Source of the DNA: JBGTFE01 sp036403235
Lineage (GTDB): Bacteria > Acidobacteriota > Blastocatellia > Pyrinomonadales > Pyrinomonadaceae
Direction of reading: 5' to 3'
Assembly: GCA_036403235.1 (NCBI GenBank)
Contig: DASWRI010000081.1
Coordinates: 1-48,227, forward strand
DNA: 48,227 bases
The position numbers and the translations under genes were made by a program. Of this stretch, positions 24,401 through 32,263 are shown one piece after another (positions within the stretch are counted from its first letter, which is position 1; the number at the start of each line of letters is the position of its first letter). The notes beneath the pieces were generated by a model that made no database searches, had not been told where the DNA came from, and worked only from the letters and a program-made list of their open reading frames with translations.

Positions 24401-27400
24401 ATTTCCGCTACGTCGCCCGGCGCGTAGTCTTTTTTATTCGGAATCAGCTGCGCTTCTTCCTGTTCGACGCTGCGTTTCGGCGCGGTTTTGCCGCCCGCCA
24501 CCCAGACCGTAATTTGTGTTTCGTTGAGACGTTCCTTGTCGTCCATGACGCGCGCCGTAATCGTGTAAGTTCCGCCCTGTTTTGCCGGAAACACGCATTT
24601 TTGCGCGTCTTTTATCGACTTTACGGTGCAGTTCTGCTCGTCGAGCGTTTGTTCAGTCCAGCTGCCTTTGTCAAAAACCCAATCTTTCAAAACGGCTTTG
24701 ACGGAAACTTCGCGGTCAGCGACTAAATTTCCGTCGATGTCCGAGACAATCGATTCGACGTTGATGTTTTCGCCTTTCTGGACGAAATAACGCGGAACTT
24801 TCAAGCCGACGTAAAGCGACGACGGGTGAACGAGCAGATTCGTATTGCTCGCCCACGTCTGGCGGTTTACGTCCTGCACCGAGGCGCTGGCCGAAATCGC
24901 GTAGGCGCGCGGCGGATTGACCGATTCGAAATCGATTTTCAAAACGTGTTTTCCGGCCGCGTCGGTCAAGCCTTTAAATGTCTGGACGGACGAATATCCG
25001 CTGCTCGCGTCGCCCTCGTAATCGTAATATCTCCACCACGGCACCCACGTTCCGAACGAATAATCTCCGCGATTCGGCGGCGTGTAATTGGTCGGCGTCG
25101 CGCTCACCGTCCAGTTGACGTCGGCGTTTGCCAGACCGCCGCCCGCGTAATATTTGGCGTCGACCGAAACGTTGGCCGATTCCTTGACGAAATACGGCGC
25201 TTCGGTTTCATTCTTCGCCGTCACTTCAAATTCGGGACGGCGAAATTCCTGTATTTGAAAATTGTGTGAATAATTGCTGCCGGTGATGGGAATCGACGAA
25301 TAAAGCTCGACGCGCGCGTTTCCGAGATTGGCGTTGTCGGGCAGCTTGAATTTCAAATCAAACGCGCCGAATGCGTTAATCAGCGCTTCGCCCTTGGCGA
25401 TTTCGTTGTTGCGCTCGTCTTTGACCGAATAAGTCAGATTCTTCGGCACATCGCCCAAACTTTGAACGTCGCCGAATTTTCCGCCCTGCAAAACGCGTAT
25501 GTAGCCTTTTAAGGTAACGTCCTCCTTCGGTCGATACATTCCGCGGTCGTCAAAGACAAACCAGCGCAGCGTGTCGGGCTGCCCGGTTTTATACCAGCTT
25601 CCGTATTCCTGCCAGTAATAATCGGTGTTTTCCGGCAGAAAAGCGACGTCTTTGCCGCGCCGGGCAATTAAAAGATTTTGTCTCGTCGCCTGCGTGTCGG
25701 GCAGAGGCAGGCGCAAAATGCCGTTGTCGCCGGTTCGATTCGTTTCTGCCGGTTTGATAGTCTCCGTTTGGGCGACTTCGCCGGTTTCATCGACGGTTTC
25801 GGTTTCTTTTATCGAATCGTCGGACGCGCCCCAGCTTGAGAGCCATTCCCACCACGATTTTGTCGGAGCTTCGGTGTTCTCGCTCAACGCTTTCGCGTCT
25901 TTTCCGTTCGGGTAAATCGAAAGATCGACTCCGTTGAGCGGTTTTCCGGTTTTCAAATCGGTGGCAAAACCGACGAGTTCCTGATTATCGACAAACGCGT
26001 CAAGACCGATTTGCGTCGCCTGAATCCACGAAAAAAGCCTCGTCCGGTCGTATTTGTCGCGCTTGACGGTCGGCTCGATATCGACAATCACGCTGCCGAA
26101 TCCGCTCGGAATGGCTTCGCTTAAATCGATGCGCGTTTCGACCATCTCGTCCGGCTTTCTTTCGATGGTCACGATTTTATCGGAGATGAGACGCCCCGGA
26201 ATTTTCGGCTTCTGCGTGTCGTCATCGTAATTTATGCGGCGAATATACGCCTGAAACTGCGACCAATCCTGCGGCTCGACCGAATAAAGCCGCATTTTGA
26301 CGGCGGGAACATTGGTCGAATAAATCGAATAATTCAGCTTTGCCGTCGGGTCTAAAACGGTAAAAGTTCCGCCCTGCGCGTAAAGATTCGGGTCGGCCGA
26401 GCCGACTTTTATGGTCGCCGTCGCGGGCTGCCCGAGCTTCTGCCCGAATGTGTCTTTGAGCGCGCCGTCGACCGTAATTTTATAAGTCGTGCGGCCTTTT
26501 TTGTAGCCTTGTATGTATATGTAATTTCCCGCCGGATAAATGTTTGCGTTTTCGAGCGCGGGCTCGATTTTGACCATTTCCTTTGTAAAATTCGTGCCGT
26601 CAATCGGATTGTTAAATTCGAGATACCACTGGTCGAACGGCGTGCAGCGCGGACTTTCTTCCCACGCGCAAACCGCTTTTTGAAATTTCATCGCGCTGTA
26701 TGTTTGAAAGCCGAAGCTCTGCGCGGCAATCGTCTTGAGAGGCCCTTCGGCCGAGGCGGTTCCCTTTTCGACCGTCACCGTAATCGGCGAAGCGGCGGGC
26801 AGAGCGTTTTCCGTTCCGCCTTCGCCGGTAACGGCGCGAAACGCGAGCCAGCGCCCGGGCTGCGCCTGTTTTGCGTAATAGGAGATGCTCCCGTCTTTGT
26901 CGATTTCTTCCTGAGTTGCGAGCCTGACGGGAAGTTTTCTGCCCGCGGCCGTCACCGAGATTGTTTTGAGAACTTCCTGCGGATTTATCGCCTGGTCGAA
27001 TGAGAGATACATGAGCGCGTCGCGCTTTGTGATTTGACTGTTCGGAATCATCGTTTCGACTTTCGGCGGCGGCGTGGTGAAAGTCCAGACAAAATCTTTC
27101 TGCAAAACCTGCCCGGTCGCCGATTTTGTCCCGGCCGGAACGCGCGCCGTAAATTTTGTCGCCATCGGAAACCGCTTGTCGGTATCGAACATTAAAGTCT
27201 TTGTGCCAAGCCAGCGCCAGTTGCCTTCGGGCAGCGGCGAAACTTCAATCGGGACGGTCTGCGCCGCCTGCTGCTGCGACGTGACGGCGACCATCGGCTG
27301 CGAAAACGTCAGCGTCAAATCGGGCGCAAGCTTTATCTCGCCTTCGGGCGAAAAGCGGACGACGTCTAATTTCTGCTTGCTCGTGTCATAAACAGGCAAA

Positions 27401-27771
27401 TTTTTCTGCTCGTCGGACGGAAATTTAACCGGGATTTTATCGCCAGTTTTCGGGGCGGGAAGCGTGCCGATGCGTTTGGCAAAAGCGGTCTGGTCGTCGG
27501 CTTCGGCCTTTATCTCGGGCAGGCGCTTGAGCAAATTTCCCGTTTCGCTTCCCGAAAGCGCGTCGCCTTTGACGGGCGGAGTTTTTTCGCGCTTGTCCGC
27601 GCCTTCCGCGCCTTCCGAAAGGCGAAATTGCAGTCCGTAGGGTAAATTCACATTCATATTTTTAGTCTCGGTTTTTCCGCTTACCTGCTGCGCGTTCGTG
27701 CGCCCGACGAGCGGCGAAAACATACTGATATAAATGACACAAATCAACAAAAAAGAAGTCGTTTTTCGCAT
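21490..27771 (-). CDS. Alpha-2-macroglobulin family protein (thioester type)
   Basis: A 2093-residue exported protease-trapping protein. The ATG at 27771 has AGAGG upstream and starts the signal peptide (MRKTTSFLLICVIYISMF). MG-type beta domains fill the N-terminal half, with the A2M_N hallmark RWFVFDDRGMYRPKEDVTL near residue 740. A low-complexity stretch (about 1300-1370, Ser/Asp/Lys-rich) is a likely bait region. The A2M core FFAPSVKTDSNGKALVTVKL follows. The thioester motif is Cys1589-Ser-Glu-Gln1592 in YPYECSEQ, then the alpha/alpha thioester-domain helices and a C-terminal receptor-like domain. The size exceeds the common 1500-1900 residues of bacterial members. The frequent partner PbpC is not adjacent. 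Presumed role: trapping foreign proteases in the periplasm or at the cell surface. Confidence 0.93.
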   Translation of the reverse strand: MRKTTSFLLICVIYISMFSPLVGRTNAQQVSGKTETKNMNVNLPYGLQFRLSEGAEGADKREKTPPVKGDALSGSETGNLLKRLPEIKAEADDQTAFAKRIGTLPAPKTGDKIPVKFPSDEQKNLPVYDTSKQKLDVVRFSPEGEIKLAPDLTLTFSQPMVAVTSQQQAAQTVPIEVSPLPEGNWRWLGTKTLMFDTDKRFPMATKFTARVPAGTKSATGQVLQKDFVWTFTTPPPKVETMIPNSQITKRDALMYLSFDQAINPQEVLKTISVTAAGRKLPVRLATQEEIDKDGSISYYAKQAQPGRWLAFRAVTGEGGTENALPAASPITVTVEKGTASAEGPLKTIAAQSFGFQTYSAMKFQKAVCAWEESPRCTPFDQWYLEFNNPIDGTNFTKEMVKIEPALENANIYPAGNYIYIQGYKKGRTTYKITVDGALKDTFGQKLGQPATATIKVGSADPNLYAQGGTFTVLDPTAKLNYSIYSTNVPAVKMRLYSVEPQDWSQFQAYIRRINYDDDTQKPKIPGRLISDKIVTIERKPDEMVETRIDLSEAIPSGFGSVIVDIEPTVKRDKYDRTRLFSWIQATQIGLDAFVDNQELVGFATDLKTGKPLNGVDLSIYPNGKDAKALSENTEAPTKSWWEWLSSWGASDDSIKETETVDETGEVAQTETIKPAETNRTGDNGILRLPLPDTQATRQNLLIARRGKDVAFLPENTDYYWQEYGSWYKTGQPDTLRWFVFDDRGMYRPKEDVTLKGYIRVLQGGKFGDVQSLGDVPKNLTYSVKDERNNEIAKGEALINAFGAFDLKFKLPDNANLGNARVELYSSIPITGSNYSHNFQIQEFRRPEFEVTAKNETEAPYFVKESANVSVDAKYYAGGGLANADVNWTVSATPTNYTPPNRGDYSFGTWVPWWRYYDYEGDASSGYSSVQTFKGLTDAAGKHVLKIDFESVNPPRAYAISASASVQDVNRQTWASNTNLLVHPSSLYVGLKVPRYFVQKGENINVESIVSDIDGNLVADREVSVKAVLKDWVFDKGSWTEQTLDEQNCTVKSIKDAQKCVFPAKQGGTYTITARVMDDKERLNETQITVWVAGGKTAPKRSVEQEEAQLIPNKKDYAPGDVAEILVMSPFPNAEGVLTLRREGIVKTERFTIKDSSIVLRIPLEEKYLPNIYAQVDLVGAAVRTNDAGETDEKLAKRPAFATGQLNLSISTAARELNVSAEPQEKTLAPGGETKVAVEVTDKNGEPVANTEVAVVVADESVLALSRYDIANPLGVFYTARGTGTRDFHLRKDILLGNQKDVKQKFQIDGASSSENQMVVTDSLSPVAKPAMGAVREAAKTEKRNYRADGDDKDVRNENSPSDSPKTPINLRQNFDALAFFAPSVKTDSNGKALVTVKLPDNLTRYRITAVTVDSGKRFGKGESNLTARQPLMVRPSAPRFMNFGDKIELPVVVQNQTDKDMTVDVAVRATNAELTGETGKRVVIKANDRAELRFPVSAVKAGTARFQIAVNSGSFSDAAEISLPVWTPATTEAFATYGTTDQNGAIFQPVQTPADVFPQFGGLEVTTSSTQLQELTDAFIYLYRYPYECSEQISSRMISIAALRDVLTAFKAKEMPSAEEIKANFDKDVRILQSRQRDDGSFGLWKRDRERYEYPFLTVHVAHALALAKLKGYKVPDGMLDKTTVYLKNVESHIPANYPSQVRWTISAYALYVRDLLGDKDTAKAKKLLAEATLEKLPFEATGWILSVLANDKNSGAEVETIKRFLMNRTTETAAAANFVTDYGDGAWLIMYSNRRADGVLLEALIKADPNNDLIPKLVRGLLDHRVKGAWSNTQENVFILLALDKYFNAFEKVTPDFAARIWLGNTYAGEQLFQGRSIDSNQLDIPMSYLVEQNGTANLILDKQGAGRLYYRIGMKYAPKNLKLEPADYGFEVLRKYEAVDNAEDVKQNSDGSWTFKSGARVRVRLTMVAQARRYHVALVDNLPAGLEILNPGLAVTEQIPGDAGNTSVIEYGSDSIGYGYWWWRQNWFEHQNFRDERAEAFCSLLWEGVYNYSYVTRATTPGKFVVPPAKAEEMYHPETFGRTGTDFVKVE

Positions 27772-27832
27772 AAATTTTCCTCTGACCATTTTCTTAGGAG
27801 CGCTTGAGTTGGGGAAAGGTTGTTTTCCGCGC

Positions 27833-27860
27833 TTTATATTATCTTAAATTTTATTTTCAA
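27833..27860 (-). promoter_or_regulatory. Promoter of the macroglobulin gene
   Basis: TTGAAA (27860-27855), 16-bp spacer, TATAAA (27838-27833), about 60 nt before the ATG at 27771. Confidence 0.45.
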
Positions 27861-27935
27861 ACTAACTTTGTAAATCTCTCTGCCGTTTTCTGAACGGAAC
27901 GCGGCAAAAAATCTTGCAAACGGCCGTTAAAAAAA

Positions 27936-27964
27936 TTGACAGCGCGGGCTTTGAGGCGTATTTT
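27936..27964 (+). promoter_or_regulatory. Sigma70 promoter upstream of pspA
   Basis: TTGACA (27936-27941), 17-bp spacer, TATTTT (27959-27964). The gap 27772-28161 (390 nt) holds this site, the divergent macroglobulin promoter and a second possible start at 28058. I see no further gene in it. Confidence 0.5.
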
Positions 27965-28057
27965 CGCAGTATAAGAAAAATGATTTGCGAAGTTTTGTGT
28001 TGATTTCCGAGAGCCGGAAAACTGTTTTCGCTTTACTATTCAATAATCGGCTTTTCC

Positions 28058-28066
28058 TGTTATACT
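28058..28066 (+). promoter_or_regulatory. Extended -10 element, proximal pspA promoter
   Basis: TG-T-TATACT is an extended -10, about 95 nt before the ATG. No good -35 is present, as is usual for this promoter class. Confidence 0.4.
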
Positions 28067-28161
28067 TATGAGGGAAAATGCAACTTTGAGAAATATTTGG
28101 TCGTAAGCCTCTTTGGCAAAAGTTCTTTTATTAGCAAATTTATAGGAGTTTGATATTAAAA

Positions 28162-28947
28162 ATGGGATTGTGGGCAAGAATTAAAAGATTGTTTCGCGCC
28201 GGGACGGGCGCGGCATTGGATAAAATGGAAAATCCCGAACTCGTTCTTCAGCAGACGATTCGGGACATGCGCGACCGCGTGCCGGAGCTCAACAATTCGG
28301 TGGCGCAGGTGATGGCGACCGAGCGGCTTTTAGTGAAGCAAAAGGAAAATCTATCGAGTCAGGTCGTCGATTTGGATTCGAAAATAAAAGCCTCGGTCAA
28401 AATGGGACGCGACGACATCGCGACGGCGTATATCGGGCAATTGCAGCAGGCGCAGGTTGATTTGGAACGCACGACGATTCAGGCCGAACACGCGCAGGTC
28501 GCCTCCAAGCAGGCCTTAAAAGCGCGCGACAATTATGTTTTGAACATGAAAAAGCGCTCGGCCGAAGCGATGCAGCTTATCAGCGCTTCGAAACAGGCGC
28601 GGCTTCAGGAACAGCTCGCGCAGACGATGGAAACTTTCAACATCGGCGACGATTCTTCGACTTTCAACGAAATGCGCGAAAAAATCGACCGCCGCGTCGC
28701 CGCCGCCGAAGCCAAACTTCAGCTCGGCACTTCTTCGGTCGACAATCAGATGCAGGACATTGAGCGCGAAGCGATGGATATCCAGCTTCAGGACAAACTG
28801 CTCGAATACAAACAGCAGATGGGTCTGCTCGGTTCGGGTTCGAGCAATGCGGGCAAGCAGATTTCCGCCGGTTCGGACGCGCAAAACGAGGAAGTTCTCG
28901 ACCAGGTTCTGATAAATGAAACCAACGAGAACAATCAATCGAAATAA
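28162..28947 (+). CDS. pspA: PspA/IM30 family membrane-stress protein
   Basis: A 261-residue, almost wholly helical coiled-coil protein. The ATG at 28162 (TAGGAG 13 bases upstream) yields the conserved amphipathic first helix MGLWARIKRLFRAGTGAALD, then ENPELVLQQTIRDMRDRVPELNNSVAQV, the classic PspA/IM30 core. Residues to about 220 form the ESCRT-III-like helices and the tail is Ser/Asn-rich. It binds stressed inner membranes and preserves the proton gradient. No PspF or PspBC is nearby. Its partner may be the membrane coiled-coil protein 47 nt downstream. Confidence 0.92.
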   Translation: MGLWARIKRLFRAGTGAALDKMENPELVLQQTIRDMRDRVPELNNSVAQVMATERLLVKQKENLSSQVVDLDSKIKASVKMGRDDIATAYIGQLQQAQVDLERTTIQAEHAQVASKQALKARDNYVLNMKKRSAEAMQLISASKQARLQEQLAQTMETFNIGDDSSTFNEMREKIDRRVAAAEAKLQLGTSSVDNQMQDIEREAMDIQLQDKLLEYKQQMGLLGSGSSNAGKQISAGSDAQNEEVLDQVLINETNENNQSK

Positions 28948-28994
28948 ATAATCGACGGCGAAACCGTGAGCGCGAAATTGCATCTAGTTAAGTT

Positions 28995-29843
28995 ATGGCA
29001 GATATAGCAAAATATCAACAAGAATTTCAGAGATTAAATACAAGATACGCCAAAGAAGCCGCCAAAGAGCCGATAAATTTTTGGGGACTGGCGGGTTTCG
29101 CCGTCGCGTCAGCCTATACGCTCAGCTTTATTCCTCTGCTCGTCGCGATTTTTTTTGAAGTCGCATATTTACTGATTATTCCGAATCTTCCCGCTTACCG
29201 GCAGCTCGTCAATCGCCGCGAAAACGCGCGTCTGCGCGCTCTAAACAAGGCGAATCGCGAAAAATTAATCAAAAGCTTTACGCCGCGCGAGCGCGAAGCC
29301 GTCGAGTATTTACGCTGGACAAAAGATAAAATTCAGGAAAATTATCATAAATTTACGGGCGCGCGCGAACTGCCGACCAATTTAAGCTCGCTCGACCAGC
29401 GCTGGGAAGATTTTGTCGACCTGCTCGACGTTTACCGACGCCGCAAACAGCATCTCAAATCGATTAATCGCCAGGCCGTCCACAATCAGCTGAGCCAGGC
29501 TTTTCGCGCGATGGAGTCCGCCCCGGACGAGCGCACGAAACGAATTCAGCAGACGAACGTTGAAATCTTGAAACGCCGCCTCGCTTCGTTTGACGAGCTT
29601 GAAAAGTCGGTCAAACTGGTCGAAGGGCAGCTCCAGTCAATCGAAAATTTCTTCGGCTATCTGAACGACGAAATCGTTTCGATGTCGACGCCCGAAAAAT
29701 TCTCCCTGCTCGATTTCGAACAGCTTTCCGATTCGATTGCGATGACCAAACAAATGCTCGACGCGACCGCCGACGCAATGGGCGCGCTCGATTCGCACAA
29801 TCGCGCGATGGGCAATTACGAGCTTCTTCCCGGCAATCAATAA
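28995..29843 (+). CDS. Membrane-anchored coiled-coil protein downstream of PspA
   Basis: A 282-residue protein with a hydrophobic hairpin (about 29-62, WGLAGFAVASAYTLSFIPLL... then YLLIIPNLPAYRQLV) and a long helical cytoplasmic part (70-270) with repeated heptad-like charge patterns. No domain recognised. It follows pspA by 47 nt on the same strand and is probably co-transcribed, which suggests a membrane receptor or regulator for PspA (inference). Confidence 0.7.
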   Translation: MADIAKYQQEFQRLNTRYAKEAAKEPINFWGLAGFAVASAYTLSFIPLLVAIFFEVAYLLIIPNLPAYRQLVNRRENARLRALNKANREKLIKSFTPREREAVEYLRWTKDKIQENYHKFTGARELPTNLSSLDQRWEDFVDLLDVYRRRKQHLKSINRQAVHNQLSQAFRAMESAPDERTKRIQQTNVEILKRRLASFDELEKSVKLVEGQLQSIENFFGYLNDEIVSMSTPEKFSLLDFEQLSDSIAMTKQMLDATADAMGALDSHNRAMGNYELLPGNQ

Positions 29844-29860
29844 TTTCCCGGGAAGTTTTT

Positions 29861-29980
29861 TCACCACAGAAACATAGAGAAAATAAGCCACGAATAACAC
29901 GAATAACAGAAATAATAATTCGTGTTATTCGTGGCTTATTCTTTTTTAAAATTCTTTGTGTCTCTGTGTCTCTGTGATGA
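29861..29980. repeat. Nested double-palindrome repeat element
   Basis: The inner arms 29882-29904 and 29918-29940 are perfectly complementary over 23 nt and made of 9-nt units (CACGAATAA). Outside them, CACAGAAACATAGAG at the left faces 8-nt units TCTCTGTG at the right, giving a second, imperfect stem. It lies after the stop of the coiled-coil gene and probably ends its transcript. Confidence 0.75.
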
Positions 29981-30040
29981 ATCATTCCTTTACTATTTTT
30001 TGCCCTCGCTTGCCTCGCGCTCATTTCTCAATTAAAATTT

Positions 30041-30067
30041 TTAGTTTCAGAATAGTTCTGAAACTAA
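30041..30067. promoter_or_regulatory. Perfect 12-bp dyad before the ATP-grasp gene
   Basis: TTAGTTTCAGAA (30041-30052) and TTCTGAAACTAA (30056-30067) flank three bases. No T-run follows on the plus strand, so an operator for a dimeric repressor or a leader hairpin is more likely than a terminator. It is 47 nt upstream of the ATG at 30115. Confidence 0.5.
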
Positions 30068-30114
30068 AGCAATTATTTACTATCGAATATTTAAAAAGGA
30101 ATTTAATACGAATT

Positions 30115-31140
30115 ATGAAACGAGTAGGTATTTTAGTCGGGCGCGAAGTGACGTTTCCCGAATCGATTATTAACAGCATCAACGAAAAGAGTAATGGCGA
30201 AATCGTCGCCGAAATGGTCAAAATCGGCGGAATTCGTCTCGACGAGTCTAAGCGTTACGATTTGATTATCGACCGCATCTCGCACGAAGTTCCGTATTAC
30301 CGCGCGACTTTGAAGCGTTTTGCGCTCGAAGGCACATACATTGTCAACAACCCGTTCTGGTGGTCGGCCGACGACAAATTTTTCAATTATTGTCTCGCCG
30401 CCAAACTCGGCGTCGCGATTCCGAAAACGGTTTTGCTGCCGCAGGAAAAATATATTCCCGATATTACTTCGGAAAGTTTGCGCAATCTCGAATTTCCGAT
30501 TGACTGGCAGGGCATTGTCGATTACGTCGGCTTCCCCGCTTTTCTGAAACCGTTTGACGGCGGCGGCTGGAAAAACGTTTCTAAAGTTAATTCGCTCGAA
30601 GAACTCTGGCAGGAATACAACAAATCGGGAATGCTCTGCATGACTTTGCAGGAAGGCATCGAATTTGACCAGTTTGTCCGCTGCTACTGCGTCGGGCAGG
30701 AAAAAGTTTTGATTATGCCGTATGACCCGTCGAAGCCGTATCTTTCGGGAATGCAGTATGTTAACGTCGAAGATTATCTCTCGCCCGAGCTCCACGCGCG
30801 CGTCGAAGCCGATGTCAAAACGATTTGCCGAGCTCTCGGCTACGATTTGAACACGGTCGAATTTGCGATTAAAGACGGAATTCCCTACGCCATCGACTTT
30901 ATGAATCCAGCGCCCGACGCCGAGCTTGCTTCGGTCGGCGAATACAATCACCGCTGGATTGTCGATGCAATGACCGAGTTCATCATCAAAAAGCTCGCGG
31001 GCGAACCGGCGCAGCCCGAATATCGCTGGACGGCGATGCTCGCGGGCGAAACCGCACAAAAACCGGCGAAACGCTCCAGAACGACCAAAATTGCGACTGA
31101 AAAGAAAACGCAGACAAAAAAAGCGACGGGCGGCGAGTAA
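30115..31140 (+). CDS. ATP-grasp superfamily ligase
   Basis: About 341 residues. The ATG at 30115 starts MKRVGILVGREVTFPE, the expected pre-ATP-grasp strand. Upstream in-frame sequence is non-coding and crosses the dyad. The core has YVGFPAFLKPFDGGGWKNVSKV (ATP-binding lysine and glycine loop, about 140-160), LQEGIEFDQFVRCYCVG, and near the end DLNTVEFAIKDGIPYAIDFMNPAPD, with the Glu and Asn metal ligands of ATP-grasp enzymes. The C-terminus is a Lys/Thr-rich tail. The reaction would be ATP-dependent carboxylate-amine ligation. The substrate is unknown. Related enzymes are often found beside glutamate-cysteine-ligase-like genes, none of which is here. Confidence 0.82.
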   Translation: MKRVGILVGREVTFPESIINSINEKSNGEIVAEMVKIGGIRLDESKRYDLIIDRISHEVPYYRATLKRFALEGTYIVNNPFWWSADDKFFNYCLAAKLGVAIPKTVLLPQEKYIPDITSESLRNLEFPIDWQGIVDYVGFPAFLKPFDGGGWKNVSKVNSLEELWQEYNKSGMLCMTLQEGIEFDQFVRCYCVGQEKVLIMPYDPSKPYLSGMQYVNVEDYLSPELHARVEADVKTICRALGYDLNTVEFAIKDGIPYAIDFMNPAPDAELASVGEYNHRWIVDAMTEFIIKKLAGEPAQPEYRWTAMLAGETAQKPAKRSRTTKIATEKKTQTKKATGGE

Positions 31141-31153
31141 TAAACTGAAAAAT

Positions 31154-31199
31154 AAAAAAAAGAAGCGGGCTGAATTAAATTCAGCCCGCTTCTTTTTTA
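31154..31199. terminator. Bidirectional terminator
   Basis: An 18-bp inverted repeat around GAAGCGGGCTGAATT with poly-A left and poly-T right lies between the convergent genes ending at 31140 and 31213. Confidence 0.85.
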
Positions 31200-31212
31200 T
31201 GGTTAATCCCGA

Positions 31213-32130
31213 TTAATTAAGCCCTTCGTTTCCGGTCGGCGCGCCGTCGGACGTGTTTCCTTTGATGACGTTGTTGCTGAAAGAAATAAGATTTCCGCCG
31301 CCGGTGCCGAGGGATAGACCCGTTCCGTTGGTGCTGATAGTGTTTCCGGAAAGACGGATTGTGCCGCCGTTGCCGACCTGCACGCCGATGTTGTTTTGCG
31401 CGACCTCGCAGCCGGCCATCGTCAGTGAGCCGACGTTGACCAAAACTCCTGTATTATTTCCGCTGATAGTTGAAGTTTCAAACGCCGTCTTAATGGATGC
31501 GCCGAGATTAAATCCGATGTTGTTGGTGGCAAATGTCGATTCGCGTACCGATAAAGTAGCGGTCGCGCCGCCGGTCAAAAACGTGTTAAAGCCGTTGCCG
31601 GTGTTGTTCGAAATGGTCGCGCGATTGATAAAGGTTTTGGTCAAACCGGCCGAAGATTCAAGCGATATACCGTGTTGCGTAAAACCGTCAATAATCACGT
31701 CTTCGATAAAAACACTGTTGGCCGACAAAATTCTGACGCCGTTTATTCCCGAGCCCGCGCCGTTAATCGACAAACCGCGAATGCGAACGGTTCTTGCGGC
31801 ATCCGGCACGGTCGTCAGGTTGATAATGACGCCGGTAACGCCCGCGGCCAAAATCGAAGCCGCCACGTCGGTGCAGTCAATCGTGATTGATTTATTAATC
31901 GTTATCGCGCCGTAGCCGCCGCCGTCGAGACAGTTGATTTCGCCGTTGATGGTCGTTTTTGAGATTGCGCCCGCAAAAGTCTTGCAAGGCGCGGTGCGGC
32001 TGCACGGGTTAACATCGTCGCCGAGGCCCGACACCCACGTTCTGGTCGCCTGCGCGTTTGCCATCGAGGCAAATGCGAAAAAGCAGAAAACGAATGTAGA
32101 AAGCTGAAAAGTAAATCTGAATCTGTTCAT
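31213..32130 (-). CDS. Secreted right-handed beta-helix protein
   Basis: A 305-residue protein with signal peptide ending SMANAQ. The mature start TRTWVSGLGDDVNPCSRTAP then CKTFAGAIS is a recurrent motif of secreted parallel beta-helix proteins. The rest is a ladder of short Asn/Gly/Ile/Val-rich coils (ISNNTGNGFN, ISGNNTGVLVN, ISTNGTGLSLG) typical of PbH1 repeats. No catalytic site can be named; such folds are used by polysaccharide lyases and by adhesins. AAAGGA lies ten bases before the ATG. Confidence 0.82.
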   Translation of the reverse strand: MNRFRFTFQLSTFVFCFFAFASMANAQATRTWVSGLGDDVNPCSRTAPCKTFAGAISKTTINGEINCLDGGGYGAITINKSITIDCTDVAASILAAGVTGVIINLTTVPDAARTVRIRGLSINGAGSGINGVRILSANSVFIEDVIIDGFTQHGISLESSAGLTKTFINRATISNNTGNGFNTFLTGGATATLSVRESTFATNNIGFNLGASIKTAFETSTISGNNTGVLVNVGSLTMAGCEVAQNNIGVQVGNGGTIRLSGNTISTNGTGLSLGTGGGNLISFSNNVIKGNTSDGAPTGNEGLN

Positions 32131-32182
32131 AAAAATTATCCTTTAATGGTCGTTACTTGTGAATTGAGAGCAGCGGGAGTTG

Positions 32183-32211
32183 ATTATCTTAAACTATACG
32201 GGTCGTGCTAA
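32183..32211 (-). promoter_or_regulatory. Promoter of the beta-helix gene
   Basis: TTAGCA (32211-32206), 17-bp spacer, GATAAT (32188-32183), about 55 nt before the ATG. Confidence 0.4.
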
Positions 32212-32263
32212 ACAAATGAAAAGACGGACAGTTTGAACTATTTGTCCCTTTTTGCGAAAAAAA

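Noticed and set aside
30133..31059. 308-codon antisense frame opposite the ATP-grasp gene
   Set aside because: Composition is that of a reverse-complement shadow; the plus-strand frame has clear ATP-grasp motifs.
32227..32249. Inverted repeat GGACA...TGTCC with a short T-run, considered as a terminator
   Set aside because: Only a 5-bp stem, and the T-run is on the strand where no gene ends.
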